This document shows positions 33,093-44,703 of a stretch of 64,000 nucleotides of DNA, piece after piece. The stretch covers positions 795,621 to 859,620 of the forward strand of contig CAIIXF020000003.1 in NCBI GenBank assembly GCA_903813345.2, written 5' to 3'. Both the position numbers and the translations under genes were made by a program. Source of the DNA: Owenia fusiformis (lineage: Eukaryota > Annelida > Polychaeta > Sabellida > Oweniidae). Within the stretch, counting starts at the first letter, position 1, and each line of letters opens with the position of its first letter. The notes beneath the pieces are model-generated. The model was not told the origin of the DNA. It was given only the letters and a program-made list of their open reading frames with translations, and made no database searches.

Positions 33093-35132
33093 ATGGCTGA
33101 CTTCAAGTTTGCAGTCGGTGAACTAGTCTTATTTAAGGATGATTTAAGAGTTATTATGGAGCGTTCTTATTACCAAACAAATAAAGTATATTTCATTTCA
33201 AAATTAGGGGAAAATGAAATGACATGGGCAATAGAGAGTGATTTAAAATGCATAGAACTCTCAGAGTCTGGTTTCGATGACCAGGAAAAAAATTGACCAG
33301 ATTGTCCCGGTAAGTTACTTAGCTACTCGTTGTTATAAATTACTGCCAGAACATAATATTTATGTAATTTCCAAGCTTTAAAAAGGTATAGTGATAGTGT
33401 ATGTGTGTTTTGAATGCTTACACTGAGTGGGGGTTAACTCTTGTTACCGAGCCTCCTGTGCTACGTGTGTGTGTATTTGATACATGTAGTCTAGCCTAGG
33501 TCTAATCCGGGGTCTAATCACCATCTCCCCAACAACTTGAACTTGAGATCCAGTGTTCTATCGTAGATCTAGGCTTACACGTATCATGGCCTATCATATG
33601 TGACATGACAGTTCTATTTTTATTTTCAGATTGTGCCAAATGACACTGAGTGTGAGATCAAGGACGTCAAACTTGGTGAGATACAAGAGCCTGAACAGCC
33701 CAATCAACAATCACGGTTTCATAATCCTAGCGAATCTGAAATATCAAAACTTGAAGACAGTCGACATGAAACTACAACAAAAACGCAAACCAAATGGGCC
33801 ATAAAAATTGTAAAAGGTAAAATGCCCGGTGTAAAATGTTACGTATAAATGTATAGATTATATATAAATGTAAATTATGTATAAGCTTTAAATATCATCT
33901 GTAGCCAATAATTAGATTTAATATGTTTACCTACATGTACACTGTATATAAAAGTAGTACATTTCCCCATCCTTAATAATACACATAAAGTATGACCATT
34001 TACTGTATTGTAGATTCAATCCTTAATAGCATTTCTCGCATGCTCTTTCCAGAATGGTGTACAGAACAGTTGAAGATGACTTTAGATGATATGATTTCGT
34101 CGGAATCATTTCCTGAACACCTCAGAGAGTTCTACGCTTCAGTTCGACAGAAAAATGGTGACAATTATTCAAAGAGTGCCTTGAATAGCATTCGTGCAGG
34201 GATCCAAAGATATTTGGACAATAGGGGTATTTCCATGGATTAAAGTGGGAACACTTTTTCTGCTGCGAATAGAGTGTTGAAAGGGTTGATAAAGGTGCTC
34301 AAAAGAGAAGGTAAAGATACAGCAACACACAAAGAGGTTATTGATGAAGGGGACATGACATCGCTGAAGGAATATTTGAAAGATTTTGATAATCCACGTA
34401 TACTACAACAGAAGGTGTTTTTTGATATTATGCTTCATTTTGGCAGACGGGGCCGTGAAGGTCTTCGTGACCTGAAGAAAGACAGTTTCCGTATCGTAAC
34501 AGCCAGTAATGGTAATCAAATGGTTGAAATGACTTATAACGAAGCAACAAAATCAGACCACGGTCTAAAAAAACTTGAGACTAAAAGACCCGTTATGTGT
34601 GCAACTGGTAACATTGATTGCCCAGTTAAGTCTTTTCAGAAATACATATCTCATCTTCACCCTAACTGTCCATCATTCTTTCAAACCCCAAGGGCAACCA
34701 CAAAGAAGCAAGGACATTTGATGTCTGGACCATGGTATTTAAATACTCCAGTTGGAATAAATACTATTGGAAATATGATGAAAAAAATTAGCTCTGATGC
34801 TAACTTGTCAAAAGTGTATACCAACCACTGCATAAGGGCAACATGTGCAAGCTTACTGAGTAAGCATTTCAATGACAGAGAAATTTGTCATGTAACTGGT
34901 CACAAAAATACAGAATCCTTAAAACCATATATAAACCAGCCTTCTGAAAAAAAAGAAACAAAGCTATAGTACAACTCTGTCAAATTATGGAGTAGAGAAA
35001 GAAAACCTTCCAAATAGTGATACTACACTTAGTACAAATGTTGAAAACACTAGTAGCAGTACTACCAATTCTCTTGAAGTGTTGCACAGTGGGGTGTTAC
35101 AAAGTGCCATGTTTAATGGAAATGTAACATAA
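33093..35132 (+). CDS. Crypton-type tyrosine recombinase gene, three exons
   Basis: Exon 1 is 33093-33309 (donor CCCG/GTAAGT), exon 2 is 33630-33816 (donor AAAG/GTAAAA) and exon 3 is 34053-35132. Exons 2 and 3 join to give WAIKIVK-EWCTEQL. That is the start of the DNA-binding helix domain of Crypton/KCTD1-ZMYM-QRICH1-related proteins (DUF3504-type), followed by SKSALNSIRAGIQRYL. The catalytic domain has GRRGREGLRDL (Arg), TNHCIRATCA (HxxR), VTGHKNTESL (His) and LKPYINQ (Tyr): the full R-HxxR-H-Y set. Three lesions break the frame: an A7 run in exon 1 that should be A6, TAA at 34241-34243, and an A8 run at 34947-34954 that should be A7. Correct phase after the last gives a Ser/Asn-rich tail ending at 35130. 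It could be a recently dead Crypton, a domesticated gene, or an intact gene with homopolymer errors. Confidence 0.8.
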
Positions 35133-35985
35133 CATTAACATTCAAAAGTAAAAAGTTACAGGTTGCTATATGATTATAAAGTTAATCAACACAAACATTC
35201 AGGTCTGAAATTGACTAAATGTAACATATAGAGTAACAGTACATTACATGGATGTACTGACATTATTTATTTTATTTATTTATTCATGTGTTTACATCCA
35301 AAATGAATATTTATAATATTGTTAGCTGAATCAAGGACGTCAACCTCGTGGACTGAAAATGAGCAGGATTCCCATTGAATTTTCCTATGGCACAAATTCT
35401 GTTCTCTGATTCGCCGGAAGTGACGCACTTTGACCTACTTATGCGTGGACCGCCATAAATGAAAAAATTATTCAGTTAAAGTCTAATTTGAGCCCTGAAA
35501 AGTGTTATAAATGTAAATGAAGGACAAATATCAACTAATCCTAGTAAGTATCAGTCGATTTACCACACAAATTAGCCATAAAATGCCAAAGAATCCAGAA
35601 TTCGTCCATTCTTTGCCATATTTAGGCAAAATGAAGATGATTTATAGATCAACTAATGTACAGAATGGTTATATGAGTTCTGCTGATACAAATTTAGTGC
35701 CGCTTTTCATACCAACTGATTTTGCTCAAAATTTCAGATTTTTGGGGGATTTTTTTGCAACATGACAATGTTTCGACACATGTTTGTCGTAATATAATCC
35801 TTGAATGCATGTAAATTTGTATTTTCATGATTCCTATACATACTTATTATATGCTACTGTCATATGCAGTAGCTGAAGTATCAATGTCTTTATAATTATA
35901 CTAGTTCCATGCCCCACCCTAAGTTTTCAGTCAACACATATTTTGTAGAATTCCCAAAGTTAGCGTACCCATATCTCGGGTAATA
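35133..35985. other. Spacer
   Basis: AT-rich. The frame at 35517-35765 has no recognisable content. Confidence 0.5.
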
Positions 35986-35987
35986 TA

Positions 35988-37244
35988 CAAGGGCCGATCA
36001 AAAAGTTTCTTACCGTTGGCTCTCAATCTCTATAATAATAAGAGGAGTTGGAAGCTCAAACTTTAACATGAAACAGGATAGTTAGTTTGCTTGAAACTGT
36101 ACGAGTTTCATATAAATTGATCTATTGGTAGTGACACAAAGTCAATTCATATTTTCAATGACAAAGTTAGGTGGAGCAGCGTTATATATAAAATATCTGC
36201 TGAGTTGTGGTTCTGGAAATTTGCCGACATCGTTTCAAACCTCTCATACGAAGGCCTTAAAGGAACATTCCTTGCCAGACTATTTCTCTCCTGATATGGT
36301 AGCTACAATCATATATATACTTCACATATTTAGCAAAACACGGGAAAATGTTTTCATATGGTCAATATTGATAATTTAAAAATGTAGTACTCATTCCCAG
36401 TAAGCTGCCATCTTTTCAGATTTCTTTTAGGAAGTGATGTCATCGACTCTCACCTGTTATAACCTTGTCTATTACAGTATAGGAAAGAAGTACAAAATCA
36501 CTTCTAAACAAGAAGCCCTTATCTTCTGTGTAAAAATATTTTCAGGAGTTGTGAACTTAGAACTAAAGAAGAGATCATCAAAAGGATTTTAATCATAGAC
36601 CAAATTGAAAAAATATTCAGCTGGTTTAGTAATTCTAATAGCTCCTTACCTAATGTTATATGCAAAGTTGAGAGTCGATGACATCACTTCCTGAGTGAAA
36701 TTTTAAAAGATGGCAGCCTACTGGAATTGAGCACTACATTTTTAAGTGATCAATATTGACCATTTCAAAACATTTTTCTGTTTTTTGATAAACTTGCAAA
36801 GTATGTTTATGGTTATAGCTACCATATTAGGAGAGAGATGGTCTGGCAAGGAATACCCCTTTAAACATGTGTTTTTGGATCGAGTGGACAGATATAGGAA
36901 GTGCATTGCAACTGGGGTTGAATATTTTGAATGAGAATGAATATTAGCAGAAACACTAATTAAACATGATTAAACTACAGTCTGTTGACAGATGACACTA
37001 CTTAGTGTTAGAAATTTCCATAACTGCAGCTTAGCACAATTTTTTATTAAAAAACGCTGCTCCACCTAATTCAATCATTGAAAATATGTATTAACTCTGT
37101 GTCACTACCAATGAACCAATTTAAATGAAACTCAGACAGTCTCAAGCAAACTTACTATTCTGTCTTATGTAAAAGTTTTAGCATCCAACTCCTCTTATTA
37201 TAAAATCTAGAGCCAATGGTAAGAAACTTTTTGATCGGCCCTTG
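35988..37244. mobile_element. 1.26-kb inverted-repeat element, TA target duplication
   Basis: Ends CAAGGGCCGATCAAAAAGTT and complement are flanked by TA (35986-35987, 37245-37246). Arms of about 190 bp match imperfectly. A second inner pair (TAGCTACCATAT..GAGAGA near 36300 and 36830) lets most of the element fold back. Terminal 'AAAAAGTTTCT' and TA duplication suggest a mariner-related non-autonomous element. No transposase. Confidence 0.8.
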
Positions 37245-37314
37245 TATGTGCAAAATGAGAAAAGTAAACTGTTTTCATTTCATGTAATGGTGCAGATTTC
37301 ACAAAATAATGTTT

Positions 37315-37393
37315 AAAACTGGTCCTCCGTACTTAAATCTTAAAAGAACACAACCACCATATAAATTTGCATTGGCTCTTATGTGCCGCTATT
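37315..37393. repeat. 79-bp direct repeat, copy 1
   Basis: It starts AAAACTGGTCCTCCGTACTT and is repeated without visible difference at 39241-39319. It may be one of the split direct repeats of the DIRS-like element on the minus strand. Confidence 0.85.
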
Positions 37394-37439
37394 TCGCTAT
37401 TTATTGGCGTATAGTAATATCATACATACAAACTCCACA

Positions 37440-38420
37440 TACACAATGACCATTTGGGCAGCACCTCGGAGGTGTCCCGGACTTATGATCGGAACATAAT
37501 CCTGGCATACAAAGCCATATATCATTTATATTCTATTATCAACTTCTAAATCCCACACTTTTTATATTAAATATTGTGCAGATGCCCCGGAGGCAAAATT
37601 CAATAATAGTCCAATGATCTGATCTTAATCCTGGCATTTAAAGCCATATTATTAATATTATATTTTCCAACTTCTAAAATGGATTATTCCTCAGAGGTAA
37701 ACTCTTAATATTAAACAATCCTTATCTACAGATGCCCCGGAGGCAAAATTCAATAATAGTCAAATGACTTAATCTCAATCCTGGCATATAAAGCCATATT
37801 ATTAATATTATATTTTCCAAATTCTAAAGTGGATTATTCCTCAGAGGTAAACTTTTAATATAAAACAATCCTTGTCTACAGATGCCCCGGAGGCAAAATT
37901 CAATAATAGTCAAATGATCTGATCTTAATCCTGGCATATGAATCCACATTTGTTAATATTATATTATCAACTTCTAAAGAACACATCCCTCGGAGGTAAA
38001 CTTTTGATATCAAATATTTCTTATGCACAGATGCCCGGTTGGCAAAATTCAATAATAATTCAATTGATCTGATCATAATCCTGGCATATAAAACCATTTT
38101 GTTAATATCATATTTTTAACTTCTAAAGTAGATTATTCCTCAGAGGTAAACTTTTAATATTAAACAATCCTTATCTACATATGCCCCGGAGGCAAAATTC
38201 AATAATAGTCCACTGATCTGATTATAATCCTGTCATATAAAGCCATATATTATGCTTATTCTATTAACTTCTAAAGTACATACTCTCCAGAGGTAAACTT
38301 ATAATACCAAATATTCCTTATCTACAGATGCTCCTGAGGCAAAACTCCATAATAGTCCAATATTGATTCTTGGGACTTAATTCTTTTGACAAATTTCGAA
38401 ATGAAATCACTATCTAGCCT
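37440..38420. repeat. Minisatellite of about 149 bp, six to seven copies
   Basis: Units begin near 37580, 37730, 37880, 38028, 38178 and 38326 with AGATGCCCCGGAGGCAAAAT. They carry TCCTGGCATATAAAGCCATA, TTCCTCAGAGGTAAACTTTT and AACAATCCTTATCTACA. A diverged unit lies at each end. Confidence 0.9.
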
Positions 38421-39240
38421 TGGAGGCAAATATCTCAAATCTTATAATGTATAGATAATCCTGTATAGCTCCACAAACGTCTCCGAGAGGAGTCTCGTCT
38501 AAAATTAATAAACAAATATATCGTCACTCCTTGCCCAAACATTAAACTCGTTCCATATGCCTCGGAGGCAAAGCTTTTTATCCAGCTTTTTATCTCAGTT
38601 ATGAATTCTTGCAAATAATTTACATTTTACATTCATGTGGTTTCGGAAACCTTCCTTACATACTCTGTATACAGTTTCTTAGTATTATATTGACAGAACT
38701 TATGCCATGTAGGCTAAAAATTTGAATTCTTTAATGCCAACCTCGCGGCGACCCCTTTTTGCAAAGTGCCAAAGGTACCTTGTATATTTTGTTTTTTATA
38801 TACAAGGAGGTCCACCTACCCCTAAGATGAAATTGGCGTTTGTAGGATTTAAGAATTCGAAACACACAATTTACTTAAAACAAAAACTATTTCTAACTTT
38901 ATAACATTAATATCAAAGTAAAATACATTTGACAAGATATTTTAAAACAGTAAACCTTAGAGTCATTTGGTAAATTTAGCAAATGCTGCCGTGTTAGCGT
39001 CACAAAGCCGAATGATTTGTTAATTTCAAAACCTATTTCCTCAACATAAATCACTCACAACTCATTCAATCAATACCACCGTTTATCGTCACTTAAATAG
39101 AACAGAACATTCTCAAATATACACCCCCGTAACAAACTATAGAACACCTTCTCCAAATCTGATATCAAAACAGTGTGAAGTACCCGTATTAAATAATTTT
39201 CAAACTTATTCGCTACGCTCAATCGTTAGAAAATATCATT
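38421..39240. other. Spacer, probably internal to the DIRS-like element
   Basis: No gene was seen. If the 79-bp repeats belong to the element, this stretch lies between its terminal repeats. Confidence 0.4.
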
Positions 39241-39319
39241 AAAACTGGTCCTCCGTACTTAAATCTTAAAAGAACACAACCACCATATAAATTTGCATTG
39301 GCTCTTATGTGCCGCTATT
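39241..39319. repeat. 79-bp direct repeat, copy 2
   Basis: Same as 37315-37393. It lies on the 3' side of the recombinase remnant (minus strand). Confidence 0.85.
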
Positions 39320-39544
39320 CCCGAAGAACAAAGATAAGGTAAGGTAAGAATAAGTTTAAAATCCCATTCAAATGAAGATAGTATATTCTTATTTAATATG
39401 AATAACGCAATAAACTTAATTAAGTCACCTATTATAAACCAAGATTGATAACTTTCTTGAGTGTTACTCTCCACATAACCATCTATAGAACAATCACTTT
39501 CCACCTCCTTTCAGCCGAACAACCTGCCGTTCACATCCACTGTT

Positions 39545-39753
39545 AGCACCTGTAGTAGCATCATCACTACGTTAACCATGTCAACCAAAGATGGTTGTTT
39601 CAACTCTTATTTCTTTCTAAGTACCCCAAAACATTTTTCTACAAGATGAGTACAAGCACCTGTAGTAGCATCATCACTACGTTAACCATGTCAACCAAAG
39701 ATGGTTGTTTCAACTCTTATTTCTTTCTAAGTACCCCAAAACATTTTTCTACA
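39545..39753. repeat. 99-bp tandem duplication, period 110
   Basis: Copies 39545-39643 and 39655-39753 are identical by eye, including AACCATGTCAACCAAAGATG. The second copy overlaps the end of the recombinase frame. Confidence 0.9.
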
Positions 39754-40025
39754 GACGAATGACTCATTTTTAAAAACAATATTCTTAATAATTTCAACTG
39801 TGATTGAAAATGCTTGGTTAGCTGATAGACTACGTAAACTACTTTCGTTATTCCATTTTGAAAACTTATATGCATAATTTTCTATCGTCTTTGGCTCTCC
39901 AGACTTCACCACAAAACCAGACATTTTCGTCTGATAGATATTTAGATTTTCATTGTCTCTACTGATTGGATCTTCTTCCTGCCATACCACACTGGCGTTA
40001 ACTGCATCTGTGTCATTTATATCCT
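39727..40025 (-). pseudogene. DIRS-like tyrosine recombinase, N-terminal part
   Basis: The frame opens after acceptor-like GTACGTTTTCAG and runs about 99 codons. It has GFVVKSGEPKTIENYAYKF, then SKWNNE, SLSANQ and VEIIKNIV. 'S..P.T..NY...F..W......L.A......Y' is the core-binding (SAM-like) domain of DIRS/Ngaro tyrosine recombinases. The catalytic domain is missing. It lies downstream, on the same strand, of the RNase H fragment, which is the DIRS gene order. Confidence 0.55.
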
Positions 40026-40432
40026 GAAAACGTACAAGCAACATCGTTACACAATGAAACTACCATACATTAAACAAGAACAACAGTGCAATGCTTTTAA
40101 TAATCTATTTTTAATGCAATAAATATGCTCCTGAAGCAACCAATTCTGAATATTCATATGCTATATCTCTGAGTGCCGGGCACTAAATAATCACCACCGG
40201 GTGGGGATTCTATGTTTTTTAATACAACTATGGTATCTTTTTCATTCACGTATTGACCAGTATACAGAAGACTGCCACTGTGGAAAAACCATTAATACTC
40301 TCGCTTGCAACCATCAGCCTGAAATATTTGCAATCAATACTACAGGTGTAACAACATAATTTATTTTACCACACCAGTCCTGAGAAAACGAATCGACAGC
40401 CTCAGCACCTACATAGTTGTGAATATTTAGAA
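40026..40432. other. Decayed sequence between RNase H and recombinase fragments
   Basis: No open frame was recognised. Confidence 0.4.
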
Positions 40433-40717
40433 TTAAATCTGTAACATTGCGTTCATGTTGTCTGCGAATAAGTCTACAGTATACACTCCCCGTTTTGTAT
40501 CTAAAAAGTTGAAGATATCCATATACCCCCAGTCATTATAATTTATCATTTTGCTGATGGACTCAGCATTTCGGGTTAGTTCCCGCGGGATCCATTCAGC
40601 CTTCAAAACCACGATTCTCTGCAAACATATTTCACGAATATCAACGGCAAGTTTCTGAATTTCTTGTATCATGCTACCCTTGTTTACTATATTCACTACA
40701 CCAGTGTTGTCCGTGAA
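40433..40717 (-). pseudogene. DIRS-like RNase H fragment
   Basis: The open minus frame begins FTDNTGVVNIVNKGSM, then QEIQKLAVDIREICLQ, then VLKAEWIPRELTRNAESIS and YTVDLFADNMNA. The TDN strand, the 'NKGS...E.Q.LA..I...C' helix, 'AEWIPRE.N' and 'TVDLFA.N.N' are, in order, the RNase H region of DIRS-type retroelements. The RT itself is not found upstream. The frame ends in TAA at the position where 'FNSRF' usually follows. Confidence 0.75.
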
Positions 40718-41999
40718 TCAACAAACAATTCGACAGTTAAAGTATCTAGACAAAGTAATCAACACCCCTTAAACTTTTTGTTCATAGAGCTTTTTGATTT
40801 CTAAGTTTCTGACCATTTTTGATAACATACATAATTCTCTATATTCCACTACATATTCTCCACAAACCTTACTCGATGCATCCGAATAAACAACTCTGGA
40901 GTGTTCAGGACACGTTTTAAAACACCCTTCGATTCAATCTCTCAAGATTATTCTCCCTTGAAACACAATTCTCGCTTTGCTTGATCAGCTATCTTGATAA
41001 GACATCCCAGTATAATCTACGACAACTATTTTTTAAAACGCCCTTGTTTTGTGACTATATTACCTGTTGCACCCTGGCAGATTTTTTCTAATTATGGAAG
41101 CCACAGTTTCACGGTTTCACTTCCGGGATATAATTAATTTCCTTTTCAAATCCCGACCAAACCTTAGCCAAACCAAACCAAACCGAGTTTTGATCGATCC
41201 TAATGTTGAGTACGATTTAGTTTGATTTACAGAGCATCATTTGATTTCCCTTTAGTTATTCTCTCTCACTTCTGATGTTTGTTCTTTATCCATGATGACA
41301 ATGAAACATGGAACAGAAAACTTTTGGTTTATATTTATTGATCTTTTTTTGTTGTTTCAAAAAGAGAAGTTGCTAACTCGAAATAAAAGAAAATGCTTTA
41401 TAATAGTTTTTCTAACATAAATATATAAGCACAAGTGCCAAAGGGAAAGGACCAATAGTTGTAATGGAACTTAGCAAGAAAAAGCAAACTCTAAGTGCAT
41501 ACCAGTCAAGAAAAATAAACCCATATAGCCCAAAACCATGATCTAACGTGAAAAGAAACAATGTCTAATACCCCCTTTCCCCCCACTATTCAAGAACCAA
41601 TATCACAATCCAAGACCAGAAGACTAAGACCACATTTCATTCATACTGAAGTCATTACAATACATGTTGAAGAAAAAATTAGAAATTGATAGCCAATTGA
41701 TAGCCAATACTCATAACCTCAAAAATAGTTGTAGATACACGTACTCATACAAGATAGAACATTCAGTCTCAAATGATGTGGGATATATAAAATCCAGTCT
41801 CCAAGTCCATAGGCGTTTCAAAGGGTCAACATCCATTCACAAAAGCCGTCGCCATAATCCATAAAACACAATAATTCACAATGGTCATCAGGAGAAAACT
41901 ATGGCTGGTTTCGATCCCTATTTCTCAACCATTAATGCCATAGCTAGGATCCACCTCAAAAGGTGCCAAGTGAAAATATTGTGAGTTCATTGCCAATGT
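40718..41999. other. Spacer
   Basis: No coding signal or element end was found. A short AACC repeat occurs near 41165. Confidence 0.5.
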
Positions 42000-42730
42000 C
42001 TTAAACAATTCCTACATCCTTCAGCATCTCAAGTGGTAAAACTTGAAACTTCAAATCTAAATATTTAGAGCATGTCCTGCCATATCTAATAAGCTGGGAT
42101 ACATAGACCCATATGCTGGATTTAATGGAATATTACTGTCTAAATGGGGAAAATTCACAATATCAAAGTTGAAATCATCTCGTTTATCATACAACTTACA
42201 ACATATACTGTTGTCTTGTTCAATGTTAATGAGAAAGTCAAGATAAGGCGCATTCATGTTCGATTCATTGGTCTTTTTAACTCTAACTCGGAAGGGTATA
42301 TCTCATTTACAAAATTTTCAAATCCAGGGTTGTCCTAACTCAACAGGTCATCTATATACCTATCTGTTTTATTAAAAAAGTTTAGCTATGTGGAATTTTG
42401 TCTTATCTTTCATCTTCTTTTGCAAATACTTAAATTCATACGAGAATAGAAAAAGGTCTGCCAAAAGAGGAGCACAATCTGTCCCCATTGGTATTCCTAT
42501 ATTTTGACGTAAAACAGTATTTCCAAACTTTACATAAATGTTATCAATCAAAAAGCCAAAAACCTCACAAAGTTGTATTGCAGTAAAAAATATACTTTTC
42601 ATGTTGAACACTAGAAAAAGAAAGCTCTATTTGAACTACAATTTACGAATTTAAATCTACTACCTTCCATTGTGTTTTTAATGATACCAAATATTTCCTC
42701 TTTCAATTTGTTATGGGGAAATGATGTGTA
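42000..42730 (-). pseudogene. Penelope-like element reverse transcriptase remnant
   Basis: In order on the minus strand: PHNKLKEEIFGIIKNTMEG, a stop, FLIDNIYVKFGNTVLRQNIG, IPMGTDCAPLLADLFLFSYE, a stop, RYIDDLLS (RT motif C with both Asp), PGFENFVNEIYPSELELK, and after a frame change SICCKLYDKRDDFNFDIVNF, PHLDSNIPLNPAYG. This is the RT fingers-palm-thumb series of Penelope-like elements. At least three stops or shifts break it. A GIY-YIG endonuclease, expected further on, was not found. Confidence 0.85.
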
Positions 42731-43023
42731 AAGTGGATATGAACAAATATGAACAAATCACTCTATTAGTTTTTAAGTTATAGTAAAAAACATGAAATAA
42801 CACATGTAAAAATGGAGGCCATTTTCAAAATTGTAAAATAATGTGTAAAAGCTGCTATTTTTCAAGATAGTTCAATGTTTGGAAAAACATGAAAGTACCT
42901 ATAAAATTTCAAACAAATTGTTAAAATACTGTTGGAATTATTGTATTTGGGATTCAAAGAATTATATTGGTATAGTCAACTGTAGAGATGACTTAAACTG
43001 TTTTCATCCTTGATAAATTTTGT

Positions 43024-43186
43024 TTAAGTTTTTAGGTTTAATTCTTTAATATTTATCTTACTCTCTTTAATTTCCTCTACAATGTTACCAGCAATTTGGA
43101 ATGTGTAAGATTTTCCAACTACAAATCTATCACTCCATCTCTTTTTAAGTATATAAAACTCCTCACTGTCAATGTTAAGTAACATC
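43024..43186 (-). CDS. Terminal exon of an unknown gene
   Basis: A strong acceptor (CTATTTGTTTCAG) is followed by 53 open codons and TAA. It contains LLNIDSEEFYILKKRWSD, RFVVGKSYTFQIAGNIVEEI and a Lys/Glu-rich tail. No family was recognised. No upstream exon could be placed in the 1.5 kb above it. Confidence 0.4.
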
Positions 43187-43281
43187 CTGAAACAAATAGT
43201 AACGAAAATAGTATCATGAGTACTTGGCTCACAGTATGTTGCTCAAAATTGAATGATGGCTAAAATGACAGAAAATAATAT

Positions 43282-43352
43282 AGGATGTCCCAAAAATGTA
43301 TACACCTTTTAACAGCTTTAACTCAAATATGTATACATTTTTGGGACACCCT
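43282..43352. repeat. 71-bp hairpin, mariner-like termini
   Basis: AGGATGTCCCAAAAATGTAT and its near-complement (ATACATTTTTGGGACACCCT) are separated by some 28 bases. 'AGGGTGTCCCAAAA' ends are typical of mariner elements, so this may be a collapsed MITE. Confidence 0.7.
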
Positions 43353-44703
43353 GCACTGTAGAACTACCGAGGAAAAAAGTAGTACTGTGGTAAAATGATA
43401 CTCAAAAAGTATGGTTTCTGGAAAGGTTTACCACAGCAACATATGAACACATAAAATCAAGTGTTCTCAACTCAGCCTGAGCCTGAAGTAAAGTTTTCAA
43501 TTTCAATTAATGATGGTTAAAAACTATCCTTTAACCAATTGATGCAAGTGCATCACACTTGATAACACATAGAGTAACTATTATGATCTCAAGGAAGAGT
43601 TAAAAAAAAACTAAATGGTCTTTATCCCTCAGATAAAATCTCTGTTAAAAGTTAACTTACTCACTACAAGTTCTTTTCTTATTGAATGCTACAAACTTAT
43701 ATGACAGCTATCTGTGAGGACAATCACAATAAGTACACTACAAAAAAGGAGCAGAATAAGAACTTAAATGTTTACATGGAGTGATCAAATGTAAACTGAC
43801 AACTCCTAATCACAGTCTAGAGAGTACTTCAGTCATCCTACCAAAAACTGTTCAAGTAAGAAACAATCACAAAGGCTAGACTAATGGATCAGGAAGTGCT
43901 GTAAATTTCTTAATACAACTTTAATAAATCTATATCTACTAATGCACATTTTACCCACACTAAATAAATGTACTTACTGGCATAGTAACTATAGAATTAC
44001 ATATAGTTTCATTCGTAAGAGAAAAGTGCTTCCTAAATGGAGAATAGTGGCTCAAAATGAAAAACTTGTTTAAAAGTCAGTTAATCTTGATTAAAAATAC
44101 CAGAATTATACTAATGCTTACTCTCTTTGATGAGAAAGGCAATAATCTTATTGCACTATTAAACAACATAAAAAATGTAAACCCACAAAGTTACACCCTC
44201 TATTACTCTCCAGCTCTTGTTTGGTACAAATAGCAGAAACTCTAAAAATAAACTTCTTCACTTTTATGCCATATAACAATGTTTAAGTTATGGTTATGAT
44301 GCAAATCAAAGCTGGGGAAATCAAGACATAAAATACTTTTACAGATACTTTGAAAGATGAATACACATAACAGTAAATAAATAAGGTCAAACGTCACAGG
44401 CAATCAAAATTGCAGAATAACCTATAAACATGATCATATATGTAGTCTTAAACAAAAATCATCGAGGCTATCTCGTATAGGTTGTCAGTGAGAAACATTG
44501 CTACAAAGAATGTACCAAAGTGAAATAGATATATAAATCATGGTCAAGAGGAAAACTAATTTCCTGTAGCTCCAGAATATCCTGTTAATAATAAGATTAC
44601 ACTCTCATATCTGATAACCACTATTCAAGTCCAAGTCTGCTTGCAGGTTTTCATGAATAAAGTCCATAAATCAGACACGTATATTTTCCCAACTTTCCAG
44701 TGT
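43353..44703. other. Spacer, 1.35 kb
   Basis: AT-rich. No exon with acceptable splice sites was found. Confidence 0.45.
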
